Notes: generated by a model from the sequence alone, not told the origin. Counted from the first letter of the stretch, positions 1-5,471 are shown. The stretch: DNA of 8,293 nt from Solirubrobacteraceae bacterium (GCA_025928415.1 JAICJK010000084.1:1-8293), one strand, 5' to 3'. Program-made: numbers and translations.

Positions 1-498
1 ACGCTGGTGATCTCCTCCGGCAAGGCGCGTGCCGCGGTGCCCGACGTGGTCTCCCAGAGCGTCGACGACGCCCGCTCGGCGCTCCAGGACGCGGGCTTCA
101 CCGTCAAGACGACCGAGCAGCCGTCCCAGACCAAGGACCCAGGGACCGTGCTGCGCCAGGACCCCGTGGGCGGCACGCGCGCGGCGGTCGGGACCGTCGT
201 GAACCTCGTCGTCGCCAAGCAGCCCGAGGACGCCGCGGTGCCGGACGTGACCGGCAAGGACCAGACGGCCGCGGGCGCCGCGCTGCTCGACGCGGGCTTC
301 AAGGTCGACTCGCGCACGCAGCAGGTCACCGACCCGGCGCAGGTGGGCAAGGTCCTGCGCCAGGAGCCGTCCGGCAGGAGGCGGGCCAAGCGCGGCAGCA
401 GCGTCACGATCTACGTCGGCACGGCGGCGCCGTCGGACACGACGACCACGCCCGCGGACACCACCCCGGCGCCGCCGGGGGTCACGACGGCGCCATGA
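1..498 (+). CDS. PASTA-repeat surface protein, C-terminal part (5' end outside window)
   Basis: The reading frame is open to the left edge, so this is the last 165 residues of a longer protein. It begins with the final strand of one PASTA repeat (TLVISSGK), followed by two whole repeats at about residues 13-72 and 80-140. Each starts with a VPDV motif, has the helix pattern A..AL.DAGF, and ends in a VVNLVVA- or VTIYVG-type strand. A Thr/Pro/Asp-rich tail (about 141-165) closes the protein and probably lies in the cell wall. PASTA repeats bind peptidoglycan stem peptides or lipid II on the outside of the cell and occur on PknB-type Ser/Thr kinases and on some penicillin-binding proteins. Which of these this is cannot be told, because the catalytic part is missing. 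A PASTA kinase is my preferred guess. The stop codon overlaps the ddl start (ATGA, 495-498), which suggests translational coupling to cell-wall precursor synthesis. Confidence 0.9.
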   Translation, partial: TLVISSGKARAAVPDVVSQSVDDARSALQDAGFTVKTTEQPSQTKDPGTVLRQDPVGGTRAAVGTVVNLVVAKQPEDAAVPDVTGKDQTAAGAALLDAGFKVDSRTQQVTDPAQVGKVLRQEPSGRRRAKRGSSVTIYVGTAAPSDTTTTPADTTPAPPGVTTAP

Positions 499-1469
499 GG
501 GTCGCGGTCCTCGAGGGCGGGCGGTCGTCCGAGCACGAGGTCTCCCTGGCCAGCGGCGAGACGGTGCGCGAGGCGCTCGCCGCGGCCGGCCACGAGGTGC
601 TGCGGATCACGCTGGCCCGCGACGGCACGTGGTGGCTGGCCGACCGGGAGCTCGCGCTGCAGCCGGGCCGCGGCCTGCTGGGCGCGGACGTCGCCTTCCC
701 CGTCCTGCATGGCCCGTGGGGCGAGGACGGCACCGTCCAGGGGCTGCTCGAGCTGCTCGACGTCGCCTACGTGGGCTCCGGCGTCCTGGCCAGCGCGGCG
801 TGCATGGACAAGATCGTCTTCAAGGAGCTGATGGCCGCCGCCGGGGTGCCGCAGGTCGGCTACGTCGCTGTGGAGGAGCGCGCGCCCGAGGCGGCGGGCG
901 TCGCGGCGCTCGGGCTGCCGTGCTGGGTCAAGCCGGCGCGCCTGGGCTCCTCGGTGGGCATCGTGCGCGTGGGGGCGCCGGACGAGGTCGGCCCCGCGCT
1001 CGACGTGGCCTTCGCCCACGACCCGCGGGTCATCGTGGAGGCGAGCGCGGCCGGCCTGGAGGTCGAGTGCGCGGTCCTCGGCCCGACGGAGGCGCCCGAA
1101 GCCTCCGTGCCGGGCGAGATCGTGCTCGCCGACGCGGAGGGCTGGTACGACTACGCGGCCAAGTACACCCCGGGCGGCATGGAGCTGATGGTGCCCGCGC
1201 GCATCTCGCCCGCCGCCACGGAGCGCGTGCGGGAGCTCGCGTGCCGGGCGTTCACGCTCGCGGGCTGCAGCGGCCTGGCGCGGGCCGACTTCTTCGTCGA
1301 CGGCGAGCACGTCCTGCTCAACGAGCTCAACACGATGCCGGGCCAGACGCGCACGAGCGCCTACGGCAGCCTGTGGGCGGCGTCCGGCGTGCCCTATCCC
1401 GAGGTGGTCGACCGGCTCTGCGCGATCGGCGTCGCGCGCCACGCCGCCCAGCGCGGCCACGCCTTCTGA
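495..1469 (+). CDS. ddl: D-alanine--D-alanine ligase
   Basis: Cytoplasmic ATP-grasp enzyme that joins two D-alanines for the peptidoglycan stem peptide. The 324 residues fit the family (about 300-370). The N-terminal substrate motif GGRSSEHEVSLASG (8-21) carries Glu15. FPVLHGPWGEDGT (68-80) follows, with the family His72-Gly. ATP-grasp parts are KPARLGSSVGI (146-156) and the omega-loop YDYAAKY (218-224). The catalytic C-terminus has LARADFF (261-267, Arg263 and Asp265) and NELNTMPG (276-283), with metal ligands Glu277 and Asn279 and the substrate Ser288. Ser is two residues before the conserved Tyr. The position after MPG is Gln where Phe is usual, and Trp75 sits where Tyr or Leu is common in HG(P/T)xGEDG. 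The ATG at 495 overlaps the upstream stop by four bases, and no clear Shine-Dalgarno is seen, so it is probably translated by coupling to the PASTA gene. Its 3' end converges on the kinase gene. Confidence 0.96.
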   Translation: MRVAVLEGGRSSEHEVSLASGETVREALAAAGHEVLRITLARDGTWWLADRELALQPGRGLLGADVAFPVLHGPWGEDGTVQGLLELLDVAYVGSGVLASAACMDKIVFKELMAAAGVPQVGYVAVEERAPEAAGVAALGLPCWVKPARLGSSVGIVRVGAPDEVGPALDVAFAHDPRVIVEASAAGLEVECAVLGPTEAPEASVPGEIVLADAEGWYDYAAKYTPGGMELMVPARISPAATERVRELACRAFTLAGCSGLARADFFVDGEHVLLNELNTMPGQTRTSAYGSLWAASGVPYPEVVDRLCAIGVARHAAQRGHAF

Positions 1470-1471
1470 GG

Positions 1472-1498
1472 CGCGGCCGCCCAGGGGCTCCCGCCGCG
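1472..1498. terminator. Possible bidirectional terminator between ddl and kinase gene
   Basis: The 30-bp gap between the two converging stop codons contains the inverted repeat CGCGGC (1472-1477) / GCCGCG (1493-1498). A further short GCC/GGC pair (1479-1481 / 1486-1488) closes a CAGG loop inside it. There is no T-tract on either side, so intrinsic termination is uncertain. In sequence this rich in GC, short inverted repeats also arise by chance. Confidence 0.3.
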
Positions 1499-1499
1499 G

Positions 1500-3017
1500 T
1501 CAGCGCGCCTTGCGCTGGTCGAGCGCGATCTCGGAGATCGACACGTTCCCGTGGCCCGGCGGGAGCTTCTGGATCCACACGAGGAAGTAGCGGTAGCGCG
1601 TGCCGTCCAGCGCCACGCGCGTCGTCTTGGTCGCCGAGGCGACGTCGCCGATCGGGACCCAGCCGGGGTCCGGCAGCGTGGCCGGCGGCCCGGACCTCGC
1701 GCCGTAGACCGTGGCTCGGAAGCCCGGCGTGGGCGTCCGGATCTCCATCCGCGTGGCGGCCGCCGAGGGGCGCGCGTCGACGTAGATGCCGACGCCGGCC
1801 TTGTTGCCCAGGGTGTCGCCGTCGTAGGTCTCGGTGCTCCACGTCGTGCTCGGGATGCCGTCGAGCACGGCCTTGGCCTGGTCGCTGTGCTCGTGGCCGT
1901 CCCCGAGCGGGTCGTAGTCCTTGGCGGCGTCCTGGGCGAGCGACACCGGCTGGGAGCCGACCGGCGGCTTACCGCTGGCGCGGTTGGAGCCGGTTCCGCG
2001 CTCGGCGCGGTCGTGGGCCAGGAACAGCCCGACGACGAGCGCGACGGCGATGACGCCGAGCAGCACGAAGATCCGGCCCGGGTGCAGGACGCGGCCCGGG
2101 ATGCGGCGGCGCTTGGCCTCCGGCAGCGTGCGGATCACCGCCGTCACCTGGCCGGTGGCCGCGCCGCTGCGGGCGGTCTCGATGGCCAGCACGTCCTCGA
2201 GGTCGGCGATCAGCTCGGCGTCGGTCGGGTAGCGGACCTCGAGGTCCTTGGCCGTGGCGCGGTCGACCACCGCGGCCAGCGCGCTGGAGACCTCGGGCCG
2301 GCGGACCTGGACGTCGGGGAGCTCCTCGCGGACGTGCTTCATGGCGACCGCGACCTGATTCTCGCCCTTGAACGGGACGTCCCCGGTGAGCATCTCGAAG
2401 AGCACGATGCCGAGCGAGTAGAGGTCCGACTGCCCGGTGACGGCGTGGCCGAGCGCCTGCTCGGGGGAGACGTAGTCCGTCGTGCCCAGCACCCGGCCGT
2501 CGGCGGTCAGGCCCTCCTGGTCGAGCGTGCGGGCGATGCCGAAGTCGGTGACCTTGGCCGAGCCCTCCTCGTCGACGAGCACGTTCTGGGGCTTGACGTC
2601 GCGGTGGACGATCCCGCGCTCGTGGGCCGCCCCGAGCGCACGGGCCACCTCGATCGCGTAGGCCACCGACTCGGCGATCGACAGGCGGCCGTGGCGGCGG
2701 ATGCGGTCCTTGAGCGTCTCGCCCTCGACGTACTCGAAGACGATGAACGGGCCGCCCTCCAGCGCGCTGTCGTCCTCGCCGGCGTCGATCACCGTGACGA
2801 TGTGCGGGTGGTTGAGCTGCGCGACGGCCCGCGCCTCGCGCCGGAAGCGCTCGAGCTGGTCGGAGTCCTGGGCGATGTTGCGGTGCAGCAGCTTGATCGC
2901 GACCTGGCGCTCCAGGACGGTGTCGAACGCCCGGTAGACGGTCGACATCCCGCCCGTCCCGATCTGCGCATCGAGGCGGTAGCGACCGTTCAGGAGCGTG
3001 CCGACCGGCGTGGTCAC
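1500..3017 (-). CDS. Transmembrane Ser/Thr protein kinase with discoidin-like outer domain
   Basis: Hanks-type kinase of 505 residues from a GTG start (VTTPVGTLLNGRY). The kinase domain spans about 13-275. It has the glycine-rich loop GTGGMSTVY (20-28), Lys42 in VAIK, helix-C Glu61, HRDVKPQN (138-145), DFG (158-160), activation-loop Thr179/Thr180, SPE (184-186) and Asp198, so it looks catalytically complete. A basic juxtamembrane stretch (301-315) leads to one transmembrane helix (about 316-334). The outside region is not PASTA. Residues 367-498 begin with YDPLGDGHEHSDQ and a DG.PST.WST.TY motif and end in NVSISEI, the pattern of the F5/8C (discoidin)-like sugar-binding fold also found at the C-terminus of mycobacterial MviN. 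The inferred role is sensing a cell-wall or lipid-linked sugar ligand. Longer in-frame starts exist up to 3320 but would run antisense through the neighbouring dsbA gene, and homology begins only at this GTG. No Shine-Dalgarno precedes it. Confidence 0.93.
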   Translation of the reverse strand: MTTPVGTLLNGRYRLDAQIGTGGMSTVYRAFDTVLERQVAIKLLHRNIAQDSDQLERFRREARAVAQLNHPHIVTVIDAGEDDSALEGGPFIVFEYVEGETLKDRIRRHGRLSIAESVAYAIEVARALGAAHERGIVHRDVKPQNVLVDEEGSAKVTDFGIARTLDQEGLTADGRVLGTTDYVSPEQALGHAVTGQSDLYSLGIVLFEMLTGDVPFKGENQVAVAMKHVREELPDVQVRRPEVSSALAAVVDRATAKDLEVRYPTDAELIADLEDVLAIETARSGAATGQVTAVIRTLPEAKRRRIPGRVLHPGRIFVLLGVIAVALVVGLFLAHDRAERGTGSNRASGKPPVGSQPVSLAQDAAKDYDPLGDGHEHSDQAKAVLDGIPSTTWSTETYDGDTLGNKAGVGIYVDARPSAAATRMEIRTPTPGFRATVYGARSGPPATLPDPGWVPIGDVASATKTTRVALDGTRYRYFLVWIQKLPPGHGNVSISEIALDQRKAR

Positions 3018-3035
3018 CCGACGTATTGTGGAGGT
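3018..3035. promoter_or_regulatory. 18-bp divergent intergenic region with possible leaderless start for dsbA
   Basis: Only 18 bp separate the kinase GTG (3017, -) and the dsbA ATG (3036, +), so both promoters must overlap each other or the opposite gene. On the + strand, TATTGT (3024-3029) fits the TANNNT pattern of a -10 box and would place a transcript start at or next to the dsbA ATG. GGAGGT (3030-3035) touches that ATG with no spacer, too close for normal ribosome binding. On the - strand no ribosome-binding site is visible before the kinase GTG. Leaderless translation of one or both genes is an inference from these spacings. Confidence 0.3.
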
Positions 3036-3806
3036 ATGGGGGGCATCCGTGTCACGTACTACACCGATCCGGCGTGTCCCTGGTCGTGGGCGGCCGAGCC
3101 GGCGTTCGCGCGCCTGTCCGTTGAGTTTCCCGGCGCGGTCGCGCTCACCTTCGTCATGGGCGGATTCGCCCGCGAGACCGGCCCGCCCGAGGAGGCGGCC
3201 CTGCGCGTGCTCGACGCCGCCGCCGCGAGCGGGATGCCCGTCGACGCGCGCGGCTGGCTGGCCGCGCCTCCGCGCAGCTCCTACCCGGCCTGCATCGCGG
3301 TCAAGGCTGCGGGCGAGCAAGGGCTCGACGGCCCCTACCTGCGCCTGCTGCGCGAGGGGCTGATGACCGGCGGCCGGGCGCTCGACACGCCGGAGACCCT
3401 GATCGAGGCGGCCCGCGGCGTGGCCGGCCTGGACGTCGCGCGCTTCGCGACCGACGTGCGCTCCGACGCGATCGTCGAGGCCTTCGGCGGCGACCTCGAG
3501 CGCACCCGGGCGCTGCTCGGCCCGGACGGGCGCCTGCCGGCGGTGGAGGTCGACGGCGCGCGGCTCGGCGAGCTCACGCCGCAGGCAATGTCCGGCGCGG
3601 TGCGCGCGGCGGGCGGTGAGTCGCGCGAGCTGCCCGGCCTCGACGCCGTCCTGGCGCGCGGCGGGCGGATGGCCACCGCCGAGCTGGCGGCCGCCTGCGG
3701 CCTCCCGGGCCCGAGCGCCGCCGCCGCGCTGTGGGCGGCAGCCCTCGAGCTCCGGGTCAGGCCGGAGCGGATCGCCGGAGGCGGCGTTCTATGGTCAGCC
3801 ACCTAG
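3036..3806 (+). CDS. DsbA-like thioredoxin-fold protein (FrnE/SpxH-like) with winged-helix-like tail
   Basis: 256 residues, no signal peptide or membrane segment, so probably cytoplasmic. The N-terminus IRVTYYTDPACPWSW (4-18) is a thioredoxin beta strand followed by the active-site loop of the DsbA-like FrnE/YjbH(SpxH) group. Here the motif is Cys14-Pro-Trp-Ser17, so the second cysteine is a serine. The helical insertion (about 45-150) contains SSYPACIAVKAAGEQG (81-96) and YLRLLREGL, typical of that group. LPAVEVDG (167-174) holds the likely cis-proline Pro168. Other cysteines are Cys86 and Cys221. The last 50 residues (about 205-256; MATAELAAACGLPG ending GGGVLW) resemble a winged-helix hairpin and lie outside the normal DsbA fold. 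Family members act as thiol-disulfide or isomerase-like enzymes, or as ClpXP adaptors (SpxH). With a single active-site Cys, a disulfide oxidase role is doubtful. The start is supported by homology from residue 4, although GGAGGT directly abuts the ATG. Confidence 0.8.
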   Translation: MGGIRVTYYTDPACPWSWAAEPAFARLSVEFPGAVALTFVMGGFARETGPPEEAALRVLDAAAASGMPVDARGWLAAPPRSSYPACIAVKAAGEQGLDGPYLRLLREGLMTGGRALDTPETLIEAARGVAGLDVARFATDVRSDAIVEAFGGDLERTRALLGPDGRLPAVEVDGARLGELTPQAMSGAVRAAGGESRELPGLDAVLARGGRMATAELAAACGLPGPSAAAALWAAALELRVRPERIAGGGVLWSAT

Positions 3807-3822
3807 GCTGGAGGCCGCCCCT

Positions 3823-3925
3823 GGCCGGACGAAGACGGCTCTGCCGGATTCGTCCAAGCACATGAGCCGCCAGGCGAATGTGCCGATGAGCCGCCAGGCG
3901 AATCCGCCGCCGTCTTCGTCCGGCC
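3823..3925. repeat. Structured intergenic element: perfect 17-bp inverted repeat with three internal hairpins
   Basis: This lies in the 126-bp non-coding gap between the converging dsbA and flagellin stops. GGCCGGACGAAGACGGC (3823-3839) is perfectly reverse-complemented at 3909-3925. Inside it CGGATTCG (3845-3852) pairs with CGAATCCG (3899-3906), giving one long imperfect hairpin. An alternative + strand fold has three small hairpins in a row: 3827-3855, 3858-3883 and 3885-3904. Each is an outer stem, a GA opposite GA, a 3-4 bp inner stem and a 3-4 nt loop (TCT, GCCA, GCCA). The simplest role is a shared bidirectional transcription terminator or 3'-end stabiliser, but there is no T-tract. The uniform tandem G-A mismatches suggest a structured RNA (+ strand) or folded single-stranded DNA. 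I do not recognise it as a named RNA family. Confidence 0.75.
3862..3909 (+). repeat. 24-bp tandem direct repeat, two copies
   Basis: Two adjacent 24-bp units (3862-3885 and 3886-3909) share their first 18 bases exactly (ATGAGCCGCCAGGCGAAT) and differ at two of the last six (gtgccg versus ccgccg). Each copy supplies the GA-GCC-GCCA-GGC-GA core of one hairpin in the surrounding element. The unit length is a multiple of three, but the copies lie after the dsbA stop and are not in any supported reading frame. Confidence 0.85.
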
Positions 3926-3932
3926 TCGGTGG

Positions 3933-4733
3933 CTAACCCTTCAGGAGCGACAGGACGGTCTGCGGCGCCTGGTTGGCCTGCGCCAGCATCGCGGTGCCGG
4001 CCTGCTGGAGGATCTGGTACTTGGTGAGCTTGGTCATCTCGTCCGCCATGTCGACGTCGCGGATGCGGCTCTCGGCCGAGGTCAGGTTCTCCTGGTAGGT
4101 CGCCTGGACCGCGAGGGTGTGCTCGAGGCGGTTGGAGACCGCGCCGAACGCCGACCGGGCGTCGGAGACGCTCTGGATCGCCGCGTCGACCGCGGAGATG
4201 ATCGTGGACTGCGCGAGGCTGAACGTCGGGACCGCGGAGGACAGCGTGATCAGCGACACGGCGATCGTCTCGCCGTCGTTGGCGCCCACCTGGAAGGAGA
4301 CCACGGACGCGCCGGCGTTCAGCAGCGTGATGCCGTTGAACTTGGCGGAGGTGCCGATCCGGGTGATCTCGGACTGCAGCGCCGTGACCTCGGCCTCGAT
4401 CGAGGACTTGGCGTCGGTGTCGTTGGTGCCGTTGGAGTACTGGACGGCCAGCTCGCGGATGCGCTGCAGCATCGAGTGCACCTCGTCGAGGTTGCCGTCC
4501 GCCGTCTGGACCATCGACAGGCCGTCCTGGATGTTGGACTGCGCCTGGGCCAGGCCGCTGATCTGACCGCGCATCTTCTCCGAGATGCCCAGCCCGGCAG
4601 CATCATCGGACGCGCTGTTGATGCGGTAGCCCGAGGACAGCCGCTCCATCGACTTGGACAGGTTGGCCGACGTCTTCTCGAGCGCGGTGTGCGCGTTCAT
4701 TGCTTCGAGGTTGCTCTGGATACGCAGGGACAT
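3933..4733 (-). CDS. fliC: Flagellin (filament protein)
   Basis: Structural subunit of the flagellar filament, exported through the flagellar type III system and polymerised at the tip. At 266 residues it is a minimal flagellin. The N-terminal D0/D1 region (1-140) is classical: MSLRIQSNLEAMNA, LSSGYRINSASDDAAGLGIS (32-51), QRIRELAVQ (90-98). The C-terminal D0/D1 (about 195-266) has SRIRDVDMADEM and ends QAPQTVLSLLKG. The middle has only some 50 residues, so the outer D2/D3 domains are essentially missing, as in Bacillus Hag. QRIREL is the region corresponding to the TLR5 recognition site in other flagellins. There is no cysteine. ATG at 4733 is preceded by GGAGGA at 4746-4741 with a 7-nt spacer, a strong ribosome-binding site that doubles as a likely CsrA target. 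It is the last gene of the flagellar run, 31 nt after csrA, and is probably the hag-like target of the upstream FliW/CsrA pair. Confidence 0.98.
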   Translation of the reverse strand: MSLRIQSNLEAMNAHTALEKTSANLSKSMERLSSGYRINSASDDAAGLGISEKMRGQISGLAQAQSNIQDGLSMVQTADGNLDEVHSMLQRIRELAVQYSNGTNDTDAKSSIEAEVTALQSEITRIGTSAKFNGITLLNAGASVVSFQVGANDGETIAVSLITLSSAVPTFSLAQSTIISAVDAAIQSVSDARSAFGAVSNRLEHTLAVQATYQENLTSAESRIRDVDMADEMTKLTKYQILQQAGTAMLAQANQAPQTVLSLLKG

Positions 4734-4764
4734 TCGGGGTTCCTCCGGGGGACGTGCTCAGGGG
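4734..4764 (-). promoter_or_regulatory. Flagellin translation initiation region, probable CsrA target
   Basis: The 31-nt gap between the csrA stop and the flagellin ATG carries GGAGGA (4746-4741), 7 nt before the start, which provides two overlapping GGA triplets. CsrA recognises GGA, and in Bacillus subtilis it blocks hag translation by binding at the Shine-Dalgarno. The same architecture (csrA directly upstream, GGA in the SD) is seen here. A CCTCC stretch inside the csrA 3' end (4789-4785) could pair with GGAGG and mask it. Repression by CsrA is inferred, not shown. Confidence 0.45.
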
Positions 4765-4995
4765 CTAGGGGTTCTTGGACTGCGGGAGGTCGTCCGGCAT
4801 CGCTGCCGGATCGGCGGTCGCTGCCGCCGTGTTCTCCTCCTTGACCGCCGTGTAGATCTCCTCCCGGTACACCGGGACGGACTTGGGGGCGGCGATGCCG
4901 ATGCGCACGCTCGAGCCGCTCACCTCGATCACCTCGACGACGACGTCGTCGCCGATCATGACCTTCTCTCCGGGGCGTCGGGTGATGATGAGCAT
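4765..4995 (-). CDS. csrA: Carbon storage regulator, RNA-binding translational repressor CsrA
   Basis: Small homodimeric RNA-binding protein that binds GGA motifs near ribosome-binding sites. The 76 residues start [17 protein letters not shown], followed by [19 protein letters not shown] (30-48). The RNA-contacting ends Leu2-Thr5 and Arg44 (in VYREE) are present. Asn55, which in the Bacillus protein is needed for FliW binding, is also present. After about residue 58 comes a non-conserved Ala/Asp/Pro tail ([20 protein letters not shown]), longer than in enterobacterial CsrA. No Shine-Dalgarno is obvious before the ATG at 4995, which lies 23 nt after fliW, so translation may be coupled. Sitting between fliW and flagellin, its expected main job is to hold back flagellin translation until FliW is freed by flagellin secretion. 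Confidence 0.98.
   Translation of the reverse strand: MLIITRRPGEKVMIGDDVVVEVIEVSGSSVRIGIAAPKSVPVYREEIYTAVKEENTAAATADPAAMPDDLPQSKNP
4793..4810 (-). promoter_or_regulatory. Hairpin with GCGA tetraloop in csrA 3' end / flagellin leader
   Basis: On the - strand TCCGGCA and TGCCGGA form a perfect 7-bp stem around a GCGA loop, a GNRA tetraloop in that orientation only. It lies inside the csrA coding tail (residues about 62-68), 59 nt before the flagellin start, and is followed by a CCTCC that could pair with the flagellin Shine-Dalgarno. It could be a leader structure or an RNA-processing or stabilising element. Chance formation in GC-rich coding DNA is possible. Confidence 0.4.
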
Positions 4996-5018
4996 GGCGC
5001 GAGCGTAGCGGCGCGGGT

Positions 5019-5471
5019 TCAGGCGGCCTTGACGTCCTGGTCTGTCAGGCCCGCGAACAGCGGGGCGCGGACCGGGGCGTCGGGCGCCTGGTTGATGATC
5101 TGGTGACCGACGGTCCCCGAGATCAGGATCGGCGCCGCGAGGTTGGCGCAGAAGTCCTCGAGGGCCTCGGCGGCGCGGACGGTCACGTAGACCGACGTCG
5201 CCTCGGAGTCCTCGATGCCGATGCGGTCGGCCTCGTCATCGGAGAGCTCGACCTCGTAGGTCGGGAAGAACCGCCACGGGTTGGTGACGGGGATCGCGAG
5301 CTCCGGGTCCTCGAGCGAGTGCAGCCAGATGAAGGCGCTGTCCTCCTCGCGCGCCAGGAGCGCGTACCGGTCGCCGCCCAGGCCGATGAGGCCGGCGGGG
5401 AAGTCGATCACCGCCTCTCGCGGGATCTCCAGCCGCCCGAAGCGGGTGCTGTGCAGGGTCACGACGGACAT
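5019..5471 (-). CDS. fliW: Flagellar assembly factor FliW (CsrA antagonist)
   Basis: Cytoplasmic beta-barrel protein that binds either flagellin or CsrA. When flagellin is exported, FliW is released, captures CsrA and lets flagellin be translated. The 150 residues match the family length (about 130-160). Recognisable blocks are the opening strand TRFGRLEIP (9-17), [11 protein letters not shown] (22-32), [24 protein letters not shown] (53-76), and [24 protein letters not shown] (95-118, with the ANLxAPI family signature), followed by GHQIIN (122-127). The ATG at 5471 has AAAGGA at 5488-5483, 11 nt upstream, a slightly distant ribosome-binding site. The gene is 44 nt after flgL and 23 nt before csrA, in the order flgL-fliW-csrA-flagellin known from Bacillus. 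Confidence 0.97.
   Translation of the reverse strand: MSVVTLHSTRFGRLEIPREAVIDFPAGLIGLGGDRYALLAREEDSAFIWLHSLEDPELAIPVTNPWRFFPTYEVELSDDEADRIGIEDSEATSVYVTVRAAEALEDFCANLAAPILISGTVGHQIINQAPDAPVRAPLFAGLTDQDVKAA

Noticed and set aside
411..1460. - strand open frame opposite ddl, and the + strand frame 629-2053
   Set aside because: Both are shadows of ddl and the kinase in GC-rich DNA, with low-complexity Arg/Ala/Gly translations and no motifs.
1551..3035. Long + strand open frame running antisense to the kinase and in frame with dsbA
   Set aside because: It mirrors the kinase codons, a common artefact in high-GC DNA. Its translation is Arg/Asp/Val-rich with no domain, and thioredoxin homology begins only at 3036-3045.
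3018..3320. N-terminal extension of the kinase by about 100 residues
   Set aside because: It would overlap the dsbA coding sequence on the opposite strand, has no recognisable domain, and kinase homology begins at the GTG at 3017.
3862..3904. Hammerhead-ribozyme-like core: CCGATGAG, a short stem, then CGAAT resembles CUGAUGA...GAAA
   Set aside because: The essential U of CUGA is C, the A after GAA is T, and no NUH cleavage site flanked by stems I and III can be drawn. The similarity comes from the tandem G-A pairs both structures contain.
3862..3909. Minimal CRISPR array (two direct repeats)
   Set aside because: The 18-base identical blocks are separated by only 6 bases, with no spacer-sized unique sequence and no cas genes; this is a short tandem duplication.
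3823..3925. Miniature transposable element with 17-bp terminal inverted repeats
   Set aside because: No target-site duplication is visible at the ends (flanks cccct and tcggt), and the partial complementarity continues outward into both gene ends. A genome-wide copy search would be needed to revive this.
3616..3936. + strand frame covering the dsbA 3' end and the intergenic repeats, which would translate the 24-bp repeats as MSRQANVP/MSRQANPP
   Set aside because: It is out of frame with dsbA, has no own start signal, and starts with a Pro/Ala/Arg-rich shadow. The RNA/DNA structure explains the repeat better. A peptide of the type MSRQAN remains only a remote possibility.
4119..4844. + strand open frames opposite flagellin and csrA (also 4654-5106, 5103-5531, 5825-6298, 6815-7507)
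   Set aside because: They lie wholly antisense to well-identified flagellar genes and show no family motif or ribosome-binding site.
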